From NCBI GenBank assembly GCA_002696035.1, contig NZQV01000006.1, positions 265,256-329,255 on the forward strand: a stretch of 64,000 bases of DNA, written 5' to 3'. A program made the translations under genes and the position numbers. This stretch comes from Balneola sp. Lineage in GTDB: Bacteria > Bacteroidota > Rhodothermia > Balneolales > Balneolaceae. Positions 18,842-28,305 of the stretch are shown piece after piece (within the stretch, counting starts at the first letter, position 1; every line of letters begins with the position of its first letter). Under the pieces are notes generated by a model. That model did no database searches. It was not told where the DNA came from and saw only the letters and a list, made by a program, of their open reading frames with translations.

Positions 18842-19207
18842 TCACCGCACCTGTTTAGCCATCTTCGCTGCTTTATCGGAATCACTCATTTCTTGAAGTT
18901 CGTCATCGTGCAGATCAAGTTGGATCCGCTGATCATCTCCTCCCTTTTTAAATTCCCACGCTTCACTGGTTACAATAGCTTCCAGGTTTTGAAGTCGGTG
19001 TAAGATCTGCTCTTTTTCCTCTTCACTCTTTATTAGTGCCTTCCGTAAGGCATTGGTATCTGAATTCAGAAGCTTTGTCTTTTCTGCAAGCATGTTTTCT
19101 AAGGCTTTCATCTCAGATGACTTCCGCGTACCGAAAATGATAACTGTTATCAGCATCACCAAGCTGAACATCCCCATTCCCAAAAATATCACTGTTGACC
19201 ATTCCAT
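18842..19207 (-). CDS. PspB-like membrane protein
   Basis: A 121-residue protein with one N-terminal membrane helix (about residues 6-26), then a basic patch and a coiled coil with LHRLQNLEAIVTSEAWEF. This resembles the phage-shock protein B layout, whose tail ends in an ERIQ-LE-IL-E-W pattern. PspB works with PspC in envelope-stress sensing, and no pspC is adjacent. The acidic C-terminus is longer than in classical PspB (about 75 residues). The match is by layout and tail motif only. Confidence 0.5.
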   Translation of the reverse strand: MEWSTVIFLGMGMFSLVMLITVIIFGTRKSSEMKALENMLAEKTKLLNSDTNALRKALIKSEEEKEQILHRLQNLEAIVTSEAWEFKKGGDDQRIQLDLHDDELQEMSDSDKAAKMAKQVR

Positions 19208-19298
19208 AATCTTTCCTTTTTAAATAATGTACCAAATTTTAAGAATTGATCCTCAGTTACGGCAAATTATTAGAAAGGTTGCTAAATGATGAATCCCA

Positions 19299-19333
19299 TA
19301 AAAAAAGCCGAAGTCTGTAATAGACTCCGGCTT
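19299..19333 (-). terminator. intrinsic terminator of the fasciclin gene
   Basis: Read on the minus strand: AAGCCGGAGTCT, a 5-nt loop, AGACTTCGGCTT, then a T-run (A-run 19301-19306 on plus). The stem is 12 positions with one mismatch. It lies 25 nt after the stop of the gene at 19358-19912. Confidence 0.85.
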
Positions 19334-19357
19334 ATGATAGTCCTGCCTGGTATATGA

Positions 19358-19912
19358 CTACCAGTCTTTTTCTTTCTTCTCTTTATCACCGTAGCTGTCG
19401 CCGGAAGCAAGTGCTTTCTTGATGCTTGGTGGCAATATCACGGTATCTATTACGTGAACCACACCATTAGATGCTTCAATGTCAGCCATTGCAACGGTAG
19501 CGTTGTCAACCATCGCCTTACCATAATTCAGGCTGATCTCAGCTTTACTGCCTTCTACTGTTTCTGCCATCATTCCATCTTTCAGATCGCCTGACATTAC
19601 CTTACCGGGCACTACATGGTAGGTAAGTACTGCTGTCAGTTTATCTTTGTTTTCTGGTTTCAGAAGCATTTCAAGCACGCCTTCCGGCAGGGCTTCAAAA
19701 GCTTCGTTGGTGGGGGCAAAAACGGTGAAGGGTCCTTCACTCTGTAGCGTCTCAACTAACCCGGCTTCCTGCACAGCAGTTACCAGGGTTGAAAGATCGT
19801 CGGTTGCGACAGCAAGTTCTACGATGTTGCTGTCTTGCGCTTGTACATTGGTCGAAAGGAGCAGGCCGAAAATTATGGCACATACCCCTCTAATGTTTTT
19901 AAGTGTTCTCAT
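19358..19912 (-). CDS. secreted fasciclin (FAS1) domain protein
   Basis: Signal peptide at residues 1-26 ending VQAQ, then a single FAS1 domain with the H1 and H2 boxes visible as GPFTVFAPTNEAFEAL and NGVVHVIDTVILPP, including the YHVVPGKVMSGDL middle region. Such proteins act as extracellular adhesion or matrix proteins. A short charged lysine/glutamate tail follows. It is a monocistronic gene with its own terminator. Confidence 0.93.
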   Translation of the reverse strand: MRTLKNIRGVCAIIFGLLLSTNVQAQDSNIVELAVATDDLSTLVTAVQEAGLVETLQSEGPFTVFAPTNEAFEALPEGVLEMLLKPENKDKLTAVLTYHVVPGKVMSGDLKDGMMAETVEGSKAEISLNYGKAMVDNATVAMADIEASNGVVHVIDTVILPPSIKKALASGDSYGDKEKKEKDW

Positions 19913-20005
19913 GATGAATAGTTGTTAGTTATGATTGAATAGTCATACTCAACAAAGATTAACCGAGAACTTTCATTCCAAATTGAAAGCTTTTATTTAT
20001 CCGTT

Positions 20006-20482
20006 TTACATCCTTTTAACCATCATCGCCACTCTCTTCTCTCCCTTTTCAGTGATCTGCTCCGCTATTTTGTTGAAGCCCAGCGCCTTATGAAACTTCA
20101 TGGAATCAGGATTTGGAGGGCGTACATTTACTTCACAAGTAATTATCTTTTTATCTGAGTTTGTGAATAGATATTCATAAAGAGCTGAACCTAGTTTCTT
20201 ACGCCGGTGGTTATCCCCAATTACAATGCGATCCACATAATCGAAAGTCTCGAAATTCCCACAAAAGAACCGGTAGTTCAGGCTTTGGTATTTTAGCCCC
20301 GGCTGCAGGACGATCATGAATCCGGCAACCTCTCCTTCTGACTCCACCACCAAAAACGGACCCGCTTTCTTAAGAAACCATTCCATTTCCTCCATTCCCA
20401 CACTACTTACATGCGGAACTGCGGCCTCATTTAACTCCAGTATGTTTTTGAGATCTTTTTCCGAAGCTTTTTTGATTGTCAT
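20006..20482 (-). CDS. GNAT-family N-acetyltransferase
   Basis: A 158-residue single-domain acetyltransferase. The acetyl-CoA loop appears as VIGDNHRRKKLGSALYEYL, corresponding to the R/Q-x-x-G-x-A pattern, and GFNKIAEQ marks the C-terminal strand. The N-terminus IKKASEKDLKNILELNEAAVP is typical of GNAT proteins that act on small molecules or protein N-termini. The substrate cannot be told. It lies downstream of the S41-like gene by 23 bp and may be co-transcribed with it. Confidence 0.85.
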   Translation of the reverse strand: MTIKKASEKDLKNILELNEAAVPHVSSVGMEEMEWFLKKAGPFLVVESEGEVAGFMIVLQPGLKYQSLNYRFFCGNFETFDYVDRIVIGDNHRRKKLGSALYEYLFTNSDKKIITCEVNVRPPNPDSMKFHKALGFNKIAEQITEKGEKRVAMMVKRM

Positions 20483-20505
20483 GAATAATTGTTTAGTTCA
20501 AAAAT

Positions 20506-21564
20506 TTATTCTGATAATTCGTCCATTGCTCGTTCCAGAATCGTATCTACACCTGCAGAAGAGTCAGCCGGACTAATATTAACATTAATATCAGGAGGAA
20601 TGCCTTGAAAACGGTATGATGAATTCAGATAGTTTTCAGGCAATTTAAATTCTTTAATGGAAACAGTCAGATACCAATCGCCAGGCAATGGTGTATAATC
20701 GGGATTTCCGATGAACCCAGCTGTATTATCTCCAATAATTAAGACTGATGGATTTATTCTGAGCCCGGCAGCTAATAATTCTGAAGCCCCTGCTGTCTGT
20801 CTGTTTGTTAAAACTATTATAGGTTTAGTATATAATGGCTCAGCATTATCAGGTAATCTCAACCAGACAGGCTCCCACTGTGTAAAATTTTGCCTCGTAT
20901 TCGATTGCTTAGTTCTCTTATAAATATAAACCCTTGAACTGTCATTAAGCATTTCTAAAACATCATTCACTTCATACGAGGTAGAATAATTATATAGTGT
21001 TCCGGCTGTTGAGCGAAGATCAATTATCAGACCGTCCGTATTTTTAAAAGTGTCAAGTATGTCCCGAACATCCCTTGTTAACCATCCCAAAGAGAGTGAG
21101 TTAAATTTCAAATATCCTATATTTTCATCTTTCAGTTTTCCATATTCAATTCTTTCTCCTCCAATAACTGAATAGCTTTCAAAATAATGGGATATATCTG
21201 ATAGATCATTTTTAAGATATTTTGTTTTCCATTTGTCGTATCTGATATACATTTGTTCTCTTGGCAGGCTGTATATCAGTCGGGTATGTGCATCTTCCAA
21301 TTCATTCAGAATTTCTTTAAGAGAACGTATAAGTTGTTTTCCATTATCATATTGTTTGATCTGTTTTCTATGATCATTAAATAATGAATCGACATCAACC
21401 GATACATATTGTAAAAAAGCACTTTTTGCATTTAGCTCGTAGGTAAAAGCATCATACACTTCCAAAGGTTTGGTTGAAGGAGTTTCATCAAAAAACAAGC
21501 CATCGCAACCACTAATAGTAGCGAGCATCAATATCACTAAGAGAATTTTAAGCGCTTCTGTCAT
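20506..21564 (-). CDS. S41-family (C-terminal processing peptidase-like) lipoprotein, probably altered active site
   Basis: Lipoprotein signal with Cys20 in TISGCDG. The S41 core follows: GLIIDLRSTAGTLYN, then LTNRQTAGASELLAAGLRI and VLIIGDNTAGFIGNP. In active S41 peptidases the nucleophile is the Ser three residues before this Glu (S-A-x-E). Here that position is Gly259 and only Ser261, next to Glu262, remains. No Lys occupies the usual general-base position after the G-x-x-T-x-G motif. It is therefore likely a non-catalytic homolog, or a variant using another residue. No PDZ domain is obvious. It overlaps the upstream beta-barrel gene by 4 nt. Confidence 0.75.
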   Translation of the reverse strand: MTEALKILLVILMLATISGCDGLFFDETPSTKPLEVYDAFTYELNAKSAFLQYVSVDVDSLFNDHRKQIKQYDNGKQLIRSLKEILNELEDAHTRLIYSLPREQMYIRYDKWKTKYLKNDLSDISHYFESYSVIGGERIEYGKLKDENIGYLKFNSLSLGWLTRDVRDILDTFKNTDGLIIDLRSTAGTLYNYSTSYEVNDVLEMLNDSSRVYIYKRTKQSNTRQNFTQWEPVWLRLPDNAEPLYTKPIIVLTNRQTAGASELLAAGLRINPSVLIIGDNTAGFIGNPDYTPLPGDWYLTVSIKEFKLPENYLNSSYRFQGIPPDINVNISPADSSAGVDTILERAMDELSE

Positions 21565-22328
21565 AGCTGAAATACACCTCCAATAAGAAAATGCTGTTGA
21601 AGAGCTTTCATCACAGAATATTCTCGATATGTATGATATTTAAAAGTATATTCAGGTCTTATAAATATTCTATTAGTAACAGGGATCTGTAGAAATATTT
21701 CATTTCTCAGTTGAAAAAATACACTTGGACCTGTCCCATAAAATTCCTTTTCATTTCTCCAGTATTTTTGAGTAGCATATCTATAATTAAGGATACCTAT
21801 CCCCATCTTCATTCTCAAAAGTTTATCCCCAAATGTGTATTCCGCCGCTCCAACAATTGAAAGGTCAAACACGACGTCCTCCTCAAAGTCCCAACTTCCC
21901 TCCAAAAATTCTGATTGTATTGTATTTGTGAAGGATGCCGTTCGGGCTGTATAATTCATCCCCAATAAAGCAATAATTCCGGTTGTACTTTCATGCACCT
22001 TCCGCAGGTATTCTAAGCCCATAACAAGTTCAGTATGATCTACGCGATGTGTACCCTCAAAATAATCTATCTCTTCTAAATTAGGGGTAAGCTTAGTGTT
22101 CTGCGAGCTCATACTTAAACTCCACCTGGATTTTTCTGACTTGTATTGCATGCCAAAATTCAAAAACGACGGAGACATTGCGCCATAGTGATTATCTCCG
22201 AAACTTAGGATCTGAACGTCATGTTCAGTTACTCCAACAGAGTAACTCAGAAAAAATTGAGCTTTTACAGGTGCCTGGAAAAGGACCAAAAATATAAGAG
22301 AAGTGACTATTTTAAATTTTGTTGACAT
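21561..22328 (-). CDS. predicted outer-membrane beta-barrel protein, unknown family
   Basis: Signal peptide (residues 1-23, ending VKAQ) and alternating amphipathic strands ending in a C-terminal aromatic-hydrophobic strand (HFLIGGVFQL), as in outer-membrane barrels of Bacteroidota. It is 255 residues long. I do not recognise a named family. Its stop overlaps the start of the S41-like lipoprotein by 4 nt, so the two are translated together and probably act together at the cell envelope. Confidence 0.7.
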   Translation of the reverse strand: MSTKFKIVTSLIFLVLFQAPVKAQFFLSYSVGVTEHDVQILSFGDNHYGAMSPSFLNFGMQYKSEKSRWSLSMSSQNTKLTPNLEEIDYFEGTHRVDHTELVMGLEYLRKVHESTTGIIALLGMNYTARTASFTNTIQSEFLEGSWDFEEDVVFDLSIVGAAEYTFGDKLLRMKMGIGILNYRYATQKYWRNEKEFYGTGPSVFFQLRNEIFLQIPVTNRIFIRPEYTFKYHTYREYSVMKALQQHFLIGGVFQL

Positions 22329-22492
22329 CTAACCAATAATAGAATAAAACGCTAAATATTGTAAGCTATTTATTAGCTTAAGTTCTTTCACAGTTTTAAA
22401 AAGTGAAACTATTAAGAAAAAAATGGTTTTTGGGATTTGAAATTTAGAGGTTCCGTCACCTTAAACATACATGCTATTTAATATCTTATTCT

Positions 22493-23635
22493 ATGGATTG
22501 TAAAAAAACACATTTCCAGCTCGATGAATCTTTTACCTACCTGAATTGCGCGTATATGTCGCCACAGCTGAAAGTGGTTGAGGAAGCCGGCATCGAAGGG
22601 CTTCAGCGTAAACGAGATCCCTTTAAGATCTCTCCTGAAGAGTTTTTTGGGGAGACCGATCAGCTTCGGAAAGAGTATGCCAAGCTCATCAATGCTGAAG
22701 ATCCCAAACGCATTGTGGTAATACCTTCTGTTTCGTACGGCATGGCAAACGTCGCCAAGAACCTTCCGCTCTCTAAAGGCGATAATATCATTGTGGTGGG
22801 CGAGCAGTTTCCGAGTAATATATATCCATGGAGATCGGTGGCTTCCGAGAAAGGGGCCGAGATCATCACCATCACCCCTCCCAATTCTGAAGAACGCGGA
22901 AAGGGTTGGAACGAAAAGATCATGAATGCCATCAACGAAAAAACAAAGCTGGTGGCCATAGCAAATGTCCACTGGGCAGATGGCACGCGCTTCAACTTGC
23001 AAGCTATTCGCACACTGACGCGGAACGTGGGAGCCTGGCTGGCCATAGATGGAACACAATCCGTAGGCGCACTTCCATTTGATATAAAGAAAATTCAGCC
23101 CGATGCCCTGATCTGCGCCGGCTACAAATGGCTGATGGGACCTTATAGTATTGGATTGGCTTATTACGGTCCCGCTTTGGATGAAGGAGATCCTGTGGAA
23201 GAAAACTGGATCAACCGTTATGAAAGTGAGAATTTTGCCAACCTTGTGAATTACAACGATGACTATCAGCCGGGAGCATTACGGTATGAAGTGGGTGAGC
23301 ACAGTAATTTCATTTTAGTCCCCATGATGCTTGCAGCGATCAAACAACTCAATGAATGGGGGCCCGATAACATCCAAAAATATTGCAAGGATTTGATCGC
23401 TGAGCCCGTTGCGAAACTTCGGAAAGATGGGTTCCGCATTGAAGATGAAAACTTCAGATCTGCTCATTTATTTGGCATCCGGTTGGCCGAACAACACAAA
23501 ATGGAAAAGATCAAAGCTGCTTTTGATGAGCACGACATTCTGGTTTCTTTTCGGGGAGATTCTATTCGGGTTTCACCAAATGTGTATAATACCAAAGAAG
23601 ATCTCTCCAAACTTACTCAGGCCTTGTTACCATGA
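22493..23635 (+). CDS. class V aminotransferase (NifS/isopenicillin-epimerase-like)
   Basis: PLP-dependent fold type I enzyme of 380 residues. Asp186 in AIDGTQSVGALPFD and Lys212 in GYKWLMGP are the PLP-ring aspartate and Schiff-base lysine. There is no cysteine-rich desulfurase loop, so it is more like the isopenicillin N epimerase / kynureninase-like branch than IscS. The substrate is unknown. It overlaps purU by 4 nt (ATGA), so the two form an operon. Confidence 0.85.
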   Translation: MDCKKTHFQLDESFTYLNCAYMSPQLKVVEEAGIEGLQRKRDPFKISPEEFFGETDQLRKEYAKLINAEDPKRIVVIPSVSYGMANVAKNLPLSKGDNIIVVGEQFPSNIYPWRSVASEKGAEIITITPPNSEERGKGWNEKIMNAINEKTKLVAIANVHWADGTRFNLQAIRTLTRNVGAWLAIDGTQSVGALPFDIKKIQPDALICAGYKWLMGPYSIGLAYYGPALDEGDPVEENWINRYESENFANLVNYNDDYQPGALRYEVGEHSNFILVPMMLAAIKQLNEWGPDNIQKYCKDLIAEPVAKLRKDGFRIEDENFRSAHLFGIRLAEQHKMEKIKAAFDEHDILVSFRGDSIRVSPNVYNTKEDLSKLTQALLP

Positions 23636-24474
23636 CATCCCAACAAAATACACTCCTTATAGATTGTGAGGATGCCAAAGGCCTTATTCACAAGATCACT
23701 GACGTCATCTACCAGCATGAACTCAATATTGTACTGAACCGGGAGTTTGTGGAGCATGAGAGTAAACATTTTTTCATGCGTACAGTCATCGAGGGAGATT
23801 TTGATCAAACTGAGTTGGTAGAAAAATTAAGATCGGCATTACCAGAAAATGCCAATATCCGTTTGAGCAGCCATCAAAATAAAGATGTGGTGATCATGGC
23901 TACCAAAGAACATCACGTTCTGGGAGACCTGCTGATTCGGAATGAGTTTGATGAAAACAGAGCAAATATTCAGGCCGTGATAAGCAATCACGAAGATCTG
24001 CGCCAATTTGTAGAACGCTTCGATATCCCCTTTTATGTGATTCCGCATGAAGGAAAAGAAAGATCAGCACATGAGAAAGAAATTCTGGCTTTGCTTGCCA
24101 ACTTCAGTCCGGATTACATTTTCCTGGCTAAATACATGCGTATTTTCTCTAAGGAATTTGTAGAGGTTTTTAAGCATAAGCTGATCAACATACATCATTC
24201 CTTCCTGCCTGCTTTTGTTGGCGCACGACCTTATCAACAAGCATTTGAGCGCGGGGTGAAAATTATCGGGGCAACGGCTCACTATGTAACTGATGATCTG
24301 GATGAAGGCCCCATCATCTACCAGAGCACCACACGTGTTGATCATCGTTTTGATGCCAATGAAATGGCTCAGGCCGGCCGTGAAATTGAAAGCAAGGTGA
24401 TGGCAGAGGCGACCAAACTCGTCTTAGATGATAAAGTGTTTATCCACGGCAATAAGACGGTAATTTTGGATTGA
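23632..24474 (+). CDS. purU: formyltetrahydrofolate deformylase
   Basis: Hydrolyses 10-formyl-THF to formate and THF, balancing one-carbon pools. An N-terminal ACT domain (residues 5-85) begins LLIDCEDAKGLIHKITDVIY. The formyltransferase-fold catalytic domain contains IHHSFLPAFVGARPYQQAFERG and TAHYVTDDLDEGPII, with the essential His and Asp. The length of 280 residues matches PurU. It is translationally coupled to the preceding aminotransferase. Confidence 0.95.
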   Translation: MTSQQNTLLIDCEDAKGLIHKITDVIYQHELNIVLNREFVEHESKHFFMRTVIEGDFDQTELVEKLRSALPENANIRLSSHQNKDVVIMATKEHHVLGDLLIRNEFDENRANIQAVISNHEDLRQFVERFDIPFYVIPHEGKERSAHEKEILALLANFSPDYIFLAKYMRIFSKEFVEVFKHKLINIHHSFLPAFVGARPYQQAFERGVKIIGATAHYVTDDLDEGPIIYQSTTRVDHRFDANEMAQAGREIESKVMAEATKLVLDDKVFIHGNKTVILD

Positions 24475-24514
24475 GGAACAGCAAGAAATCCAATCAAAAT
24501 ATTGTATAAAAAAG

Positions 24515-24540
24515 TAGGGACGTATCATGATACGTCCCTA
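24515..24540. repeat. perfect 26-bp palindrome
   Basis: TAGGGACGTATCA and its exact reverse complement TGATACGTCCCTA abut with no loop base. It lies in the convergent gap between purU and sdhB, after an A-run on the plus strand. It may serve as a two-way terminator, but such zero-loop palindromes are also typical of REP-like dispersed repeats. Confidence 0.8.
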
Positions 24541-24567
24541 TAAGGAAATTCAATATTTGATGTAAAA

Positions 24568-25326
24568 TTACTCTCCGCTTACCACAGCTTTCATGTAATC
24601 TTTTCGCATTTCAGCTATGGCTGAGATGGAAATTCCTACCGGACAAACGGCTTCACATTCGGCAAAGTTGGAGCAATCGCCGAAGCCTTCTTCTTCCATC
24701 TGTTCAACCATGGCAACTACACGATTTGAACGCTCAACTTCCCCTTGTGGCAATTTGTTGAGGTGAGCAATCTTAGCTCCTGTAAACAGAGATGCTGATG
24801 CATTCGGACAAGCCGCAACACAAGCTCCACAACCGATGCAGGTTGCATAATCGAAAGCCGCATCAGATTTTTCTTTTTCTATCGGGATGGCGTTAGCTTC
24901 CACAGCAGATCCGGTTTTCACCGAAACATATCCACCAGCTTCAATAATGCGGTCGAAAGAAGAACGGTCTACCACAAGATCTTTGATCACCGGAAAAGCA
25001 GCTGCTCTTGGTGGCTCAATGGTAACGTGGTCGCCATCGTTGTAATTTCTCATGTGTAACTGGCAAACGGCAACACGCTGTTTAGGTCCGTGGGCTTGCC
25101 CGTTGATCACAAGATTACAAGAACCGCAAATCCCTTCACGGCAATCATAATCAAATTCTACGGGCTCCTTGTCTTCCAGCATCAGCTCTTCGTTGAGCAC
25201 GTCAAGCATTTCAAGGAACGACATGTGTTCGTTCACATTGTCGAGCGTGTACTCCTCAAAATGGCCGGTATCATTCGGTCCATTTTGTTTCCAGTATTTC
25301 AGATGAATGGTCATTTCTTTGCTCAT
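24568..25326 (-). CDS. sdhB: succinate dehydrogenase/fumarate reductase iron-sulfur subunit
   Basis: Carries the three Fe-S clusters of complex II. The [2Fe-2S] ligands are in CREGICGSCNLVING and VAVCQLH. The C-terminal ferredoxin-like part has CIGCGACVAACPNASA and CSNFAECEAVCPVGI. The length of 252 residues is normal. It is the last of sdhC-sdhA-sdhB on the minus strand, 8 nt after sdhA. Confidence 0.95.
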   Translation of the reverse strand: MSKEMTIHLKYWKQNGPNDTGHFEEYTLDNVNEHMSFLEMLDVLNEELMLEDKEPVEFDYDCREGICGSCNLVINGQAHGPKQRVAVCQLHMRNYNDGDHVTIEPPRAAAFPVIKDLVVDRSSFDRIIEAGGYVSVKTGSAVEANAIPIEKEKSDAAFDYATCIGCGACVAACPNASASLFTGAKIAHLNKLPQGEVERSNRVVAMVEQMEEEGFGDCSNFAECEAVCPVGISISAIAEMRKDYMKAVVSGE

Positions 25327-25334
25327 AATATTCC

Positions 25335-27257
25335 TTATTTGTAACTACGTTGTTTTAGCTCAACGAATTCAAATTCTAGATTTTCTTTGTGAAGAGTTTC
25401 TTCGAGTTTACCGTTCAGGCCTTTGTATTCCCAGGCAGATACGTAAGAATACTCCTCATCATTTCGGAGGGCTTCACCCTCATCGGTTTGATATTCTTCC
25501 CGGAGATGGCAACCGGCAGATTCTTCTCTGTTCAGCGCATCTTCGGCCATTAGTTCTGCCAACTCAAAGAAATCGGCAACACGACCTGCAAACTCCAGAT
25601 ACTTGTTATAGTTATTCTTCTCGCCGGGGACTTTCACATTCTGCCAGAATTCTTCCCGCAGCTCGCGGATCTCTTCAATGGCTTGCTTAAGTCCCTCTTC
25701 ATTCCGGGCAATTCCGATCTTATCCCAAACGATCTTACCCAGCGTTCTGTGGAAATCAACGATCGTACGATTTCCGTCAATGTTGAGTAATTTATCGATC
25801 TGAGCCTGAGCTTCATTTTCAGCTTCCTGGAAAGCATCGTGATCGGTTCCATATCGCTTACCGGGCTCTTGTTTGGCAAGATAATCACCTATGGTGTACG
25901 GAAGCACGAAATAGCCATCCGACAGTCCCTGCATCAGTGCACTTGCACCAAGTCGGTTTGCACCGTGATCCGAGAAGTTGGCTTCACCGGCCGCATAAAG
26001 TCCGGGGATGGTGGTTTCCAGATTGTAATCAACCCAAAGCCCGCCCATTGTATAGTGAACAGCCGGATAAATTCTCATCGGACGTTCGTATGGATTTTCA
26101 CCCGTGATATTTTCGTACATATCAAACAGATTACCATATTTGGCTGAGATCGCATCTTTTCCATCACGGTCTATAGCATCGCGGAAATCGAGATACACTG
26201 CCAATCCGGTTTCGCCAACACCTAAGCCATCATCACACACCATTTTGGCATTTCGGGAAGCCACATCACGCGGCACCAGGTTTCCAAAAGCGGGATAACG
26301 TTCTTCAAGATAGTAATACCGCTCTTCCTCAGGAATCTCATTTGGATGACGATCATCTTCTTTTTCTTTAGGTACCCAAACACGTCCATCGTTTCTCAAA
26401 CTTTCGGACATCAGCGTCAATTTAGACTGATAATCTCCGGAAACCGGAATACATGTGGGGTGAACCTGAACGTAACAAGGGTTGGCAAAAGCAGCTCCGC
26501 GTTTGTGTGCTCGCCATGCTGCCGTCACGTTAGAGTTTTTGGCATTTGTTGAAAGATAAAAGACGTTTCCATAACCACCGGTTGCAAGTACAACGGCGTC
26601 GGCTTCATATCGGCATAATTCCCCTGAAACCAGATCACGGGTAATGATACCGCGAGCTTGTCCGTCGATCACAACTACATCCAGCATTTCATGGCGCGGA
26701 TGGTATTTGATATTCCCTTTGTGCACCTGACGCATCATCGCCTGATAGGCACCAAGCAGTAGCTGCTGTCCGGTTTGTCCACGGGCATAAAATGTTCGGG
26801 ACACCTGTGCTCCACCAAACGAACGGTTGGCCAGGTTTCCGCCATACTCACGGGCAAAAGGAACACCTTGAGCTACGGCCTGATCAATAATTTCGTTGGA
26901 CACCTGTGACAACCGGTAGACATTAGATTCCCGTGAGCGATAGTCACCACCTTTGATGGTATCATAAAAAAGGCGCCAGATGCTATCTCCATCATTGGGA
27001 TAGTTCTTGGCAGCGTTTATTCCACCCTGAGCCGCAATACTATGGGCACGCCGGGCTGAATCCTGAATACAGAAGCTCCGAACATTGTAACCAAGCTCAG
27101 CAAAACTCGCAGCTGCAGCGCCACCGGCCAATCCGGTTCCCACTACAATAATTTCATATTTACGCTTGTTGTTGGGCGACACCAGGTTGATGTCCTTCAG
27201 GTGCTTATCCCATTTTTCTTCTAGCGGTCCGCCGGGTACTTTTGAATCAAATTTCAT
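25335..27257 (-). CDS. sdhA: succinate dehydrogenase flavoprotein subunit
   Basis: Catalytic FAD subunit of complex II. The dinucleotide-binding [20 protein letters not shown], the FAD-linking His in [18 protein letters not shown], and the C-terminal HTMGG equivalent [11 protein letters not shown] are present. At 640 residues it matches the b558-type (Bacillus/Bacteroidota) SdhA. The neighbours sdhC (37 bp upstream) and sdhB complete the complex. Confidence 0.96.
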   Translation of the reverse strand: MKFDSKVPGGPLEEKWDKHLKDINLVSPNNKRKYEIIVVGTGLAGGAAAASFAELGYNVRSFCIQDSARRAHSIAAQGGINAAKNYPNDGDSIWRLFYDTIKGGDYRSRESNVYRLSQVSNEIIDQAVAQGVPFAREYGGNLANRSFGGAQVSRTFYARGQTGQQLLLGAYQAMMRQVHKGNIKYHPRHEMLDVVVIDGQARGIITRDLVSGELCRYEADAVVLATGGYGNVFYLSTNAKNSNVTAAWRAHKRGAAFANPCYVQVHPTCIPVSGDYQSKLTLMSESLRNDGRVWVPKEKEDDRHPNEIPEEERYYYLEERYPAFGNLVPRDVASRNAKMVCDDGLGVGETGLAVYLDFRDAIDRDGKDAISAKYGNLFDMYENITGENPYERPMRIYPAVHYTMGGLWVDYNLETTIPGLYAAGEANFSDHGANRLGASALMQGLSDGYFVLPYTIGDYLAKQEPGKRYGTDHDAFQEAENEAQAQIDKLLNIDGNRTIVDFHRTLGKIVWDKIGIARNEEGLKQAIEEIRELREEFWQNVKVPGEKNNYNKYLEFAGRVADFFELAELMAEDALNREESAGCHLREEYQTDEGEALRNDEEYSYVSAWEYKGLNGKLEETLHKENLEFEFVELKQRSYK

Positions 27258-27293
27258 AATCTAAATCCTTAGTCTTAAATCTTTAATCTCTTG

Positions 27294-28013
27294 TTAATAT
27301 GCAATGAGTGATCCTTCTCCGCCGGTAAGAAAGATATAAAGCGGAATAAAAATGAAGCCAAGCATCAACACGATGGCAAAGATGTATGCTCCTAATTGTA
27401 CTTTTTTCGACGTTTCTCCATGTTTCATTCCCAAAGATGTGAATGCACTCCATGCACCGTGTGCTAAATGCAAAATAGCTAAAGCCATAACAGCTATATA
27501 ACCAAATGCTATTAAGGGATTCTGAAATTCTGCAATCACCAATGCCCTGAGGTCTCTGGCTTCAACTCCTCCTGCAGACTCAAGGATCACGGTTCCTTCA
27601 TCCGGACTAAAAAGCCCATATTTAAAATGCATAATGTGAAATACCAAAAATACCAAGAGGACGGTTCCTGATATGATCATACTTCGAGAAGCCAAAGACT
27701 GATGACTTGGACCGCCTTTGGTTTGATAGGTATCATATCCTTCTGGCCTGGCTTTCTTTTTTTGCCTCCAGATCGAAATTCCTAAAATCGCGTGATACAG
27801 GAAAAAGAATACAAGTCCGGCTTCAATAACATAAAGTAGCGGACCAAGACTTTCTAGCGTGTGCGTGTAAACATTAAAAGCTTGGCTTTCACCGAAAATA
27901 GTAAGGTTTCCGGCGAGGTGACCAATTAGAAAAAGCATGAGACCGATACCCGTGATGCCGGTCATAAATTTTCGGCCAACCTGAGAATTCAGTGCTTTGA
28001 TAAGAGAAGGCAT
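27294..28013 (-). CDS. sdhC: succinate dehydrogenase cytochrome b558 subunit
   Basis: Single large membrane anchor of 239 residues with about five transmembrane helices. Histidines suited to haem binding lie in or next to them (GHLAGN, YHAILG, FHIMHFKYG, LHLAHGAWSA). This is the one-polypeptide, di-haem type B anchor, so no separate sdhD is expected, and none is present. It is the first gene of the operon; a promoter should lie within the 292-bp gap upstream, but no convincing consensus was found. Confidence 0.93.
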   Translation of the reverse strand: MPSLIKALNSQVGRKFMTGITGIGLMLFLIGHLAGNLTIFGESQAFNVYTHTLESLGPLLYVIEAGLVFFFLYHAILGISIWRQKKKARPEGYDTYQTKGGPSHQSLASRSMIISGTVLLVFLVFHIMHFKYGLFSPDEGTVILESAGGVEARDLRALVIAEFQNPLIAFGYIAVMALAILHLAHGAWSAFTSLGMKHGETSKKVQLGAYIFAIVLMLGFIFIPLYIFLTGGEGSLIAY

Positions 28014-28268
28014 ATTCTACGTCTTAGATAATTTCAATTTGTAGTGATAACAGCGTTAATGAAATGTAAGTTTCAAAAATTAGTGAAAACTTAATTCATC
28101 AAATACTGCGTCGAGAAAATCGCTTTTTCCTCTTTGAATAACAAGGCAGAATAGGTCTAAATATGATCGCAGATTTGTGGGATTATACAGATTTCACTGA
28201 TGTTTATACCAAACACCTTCCATAACTCGACCCACATTTATTTCTTTGAACCACACGTAATTTACATC

Positions 28269-28296
28269 CTCGCTCCACACGCTCTGCGTTGGAGCG
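28269..28296. repeat. dispersed palindrome, family B (copy 6)
   Basis: CGCTCCACACGCTCTGCGTT followed by GGAGCG, in the divergent gap between sdhC and the YigZ-like gene, just before the latter's proposed start. Confidence 0.65.
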
Positions 28297-28305
28297 GATT
28301 TAGGT

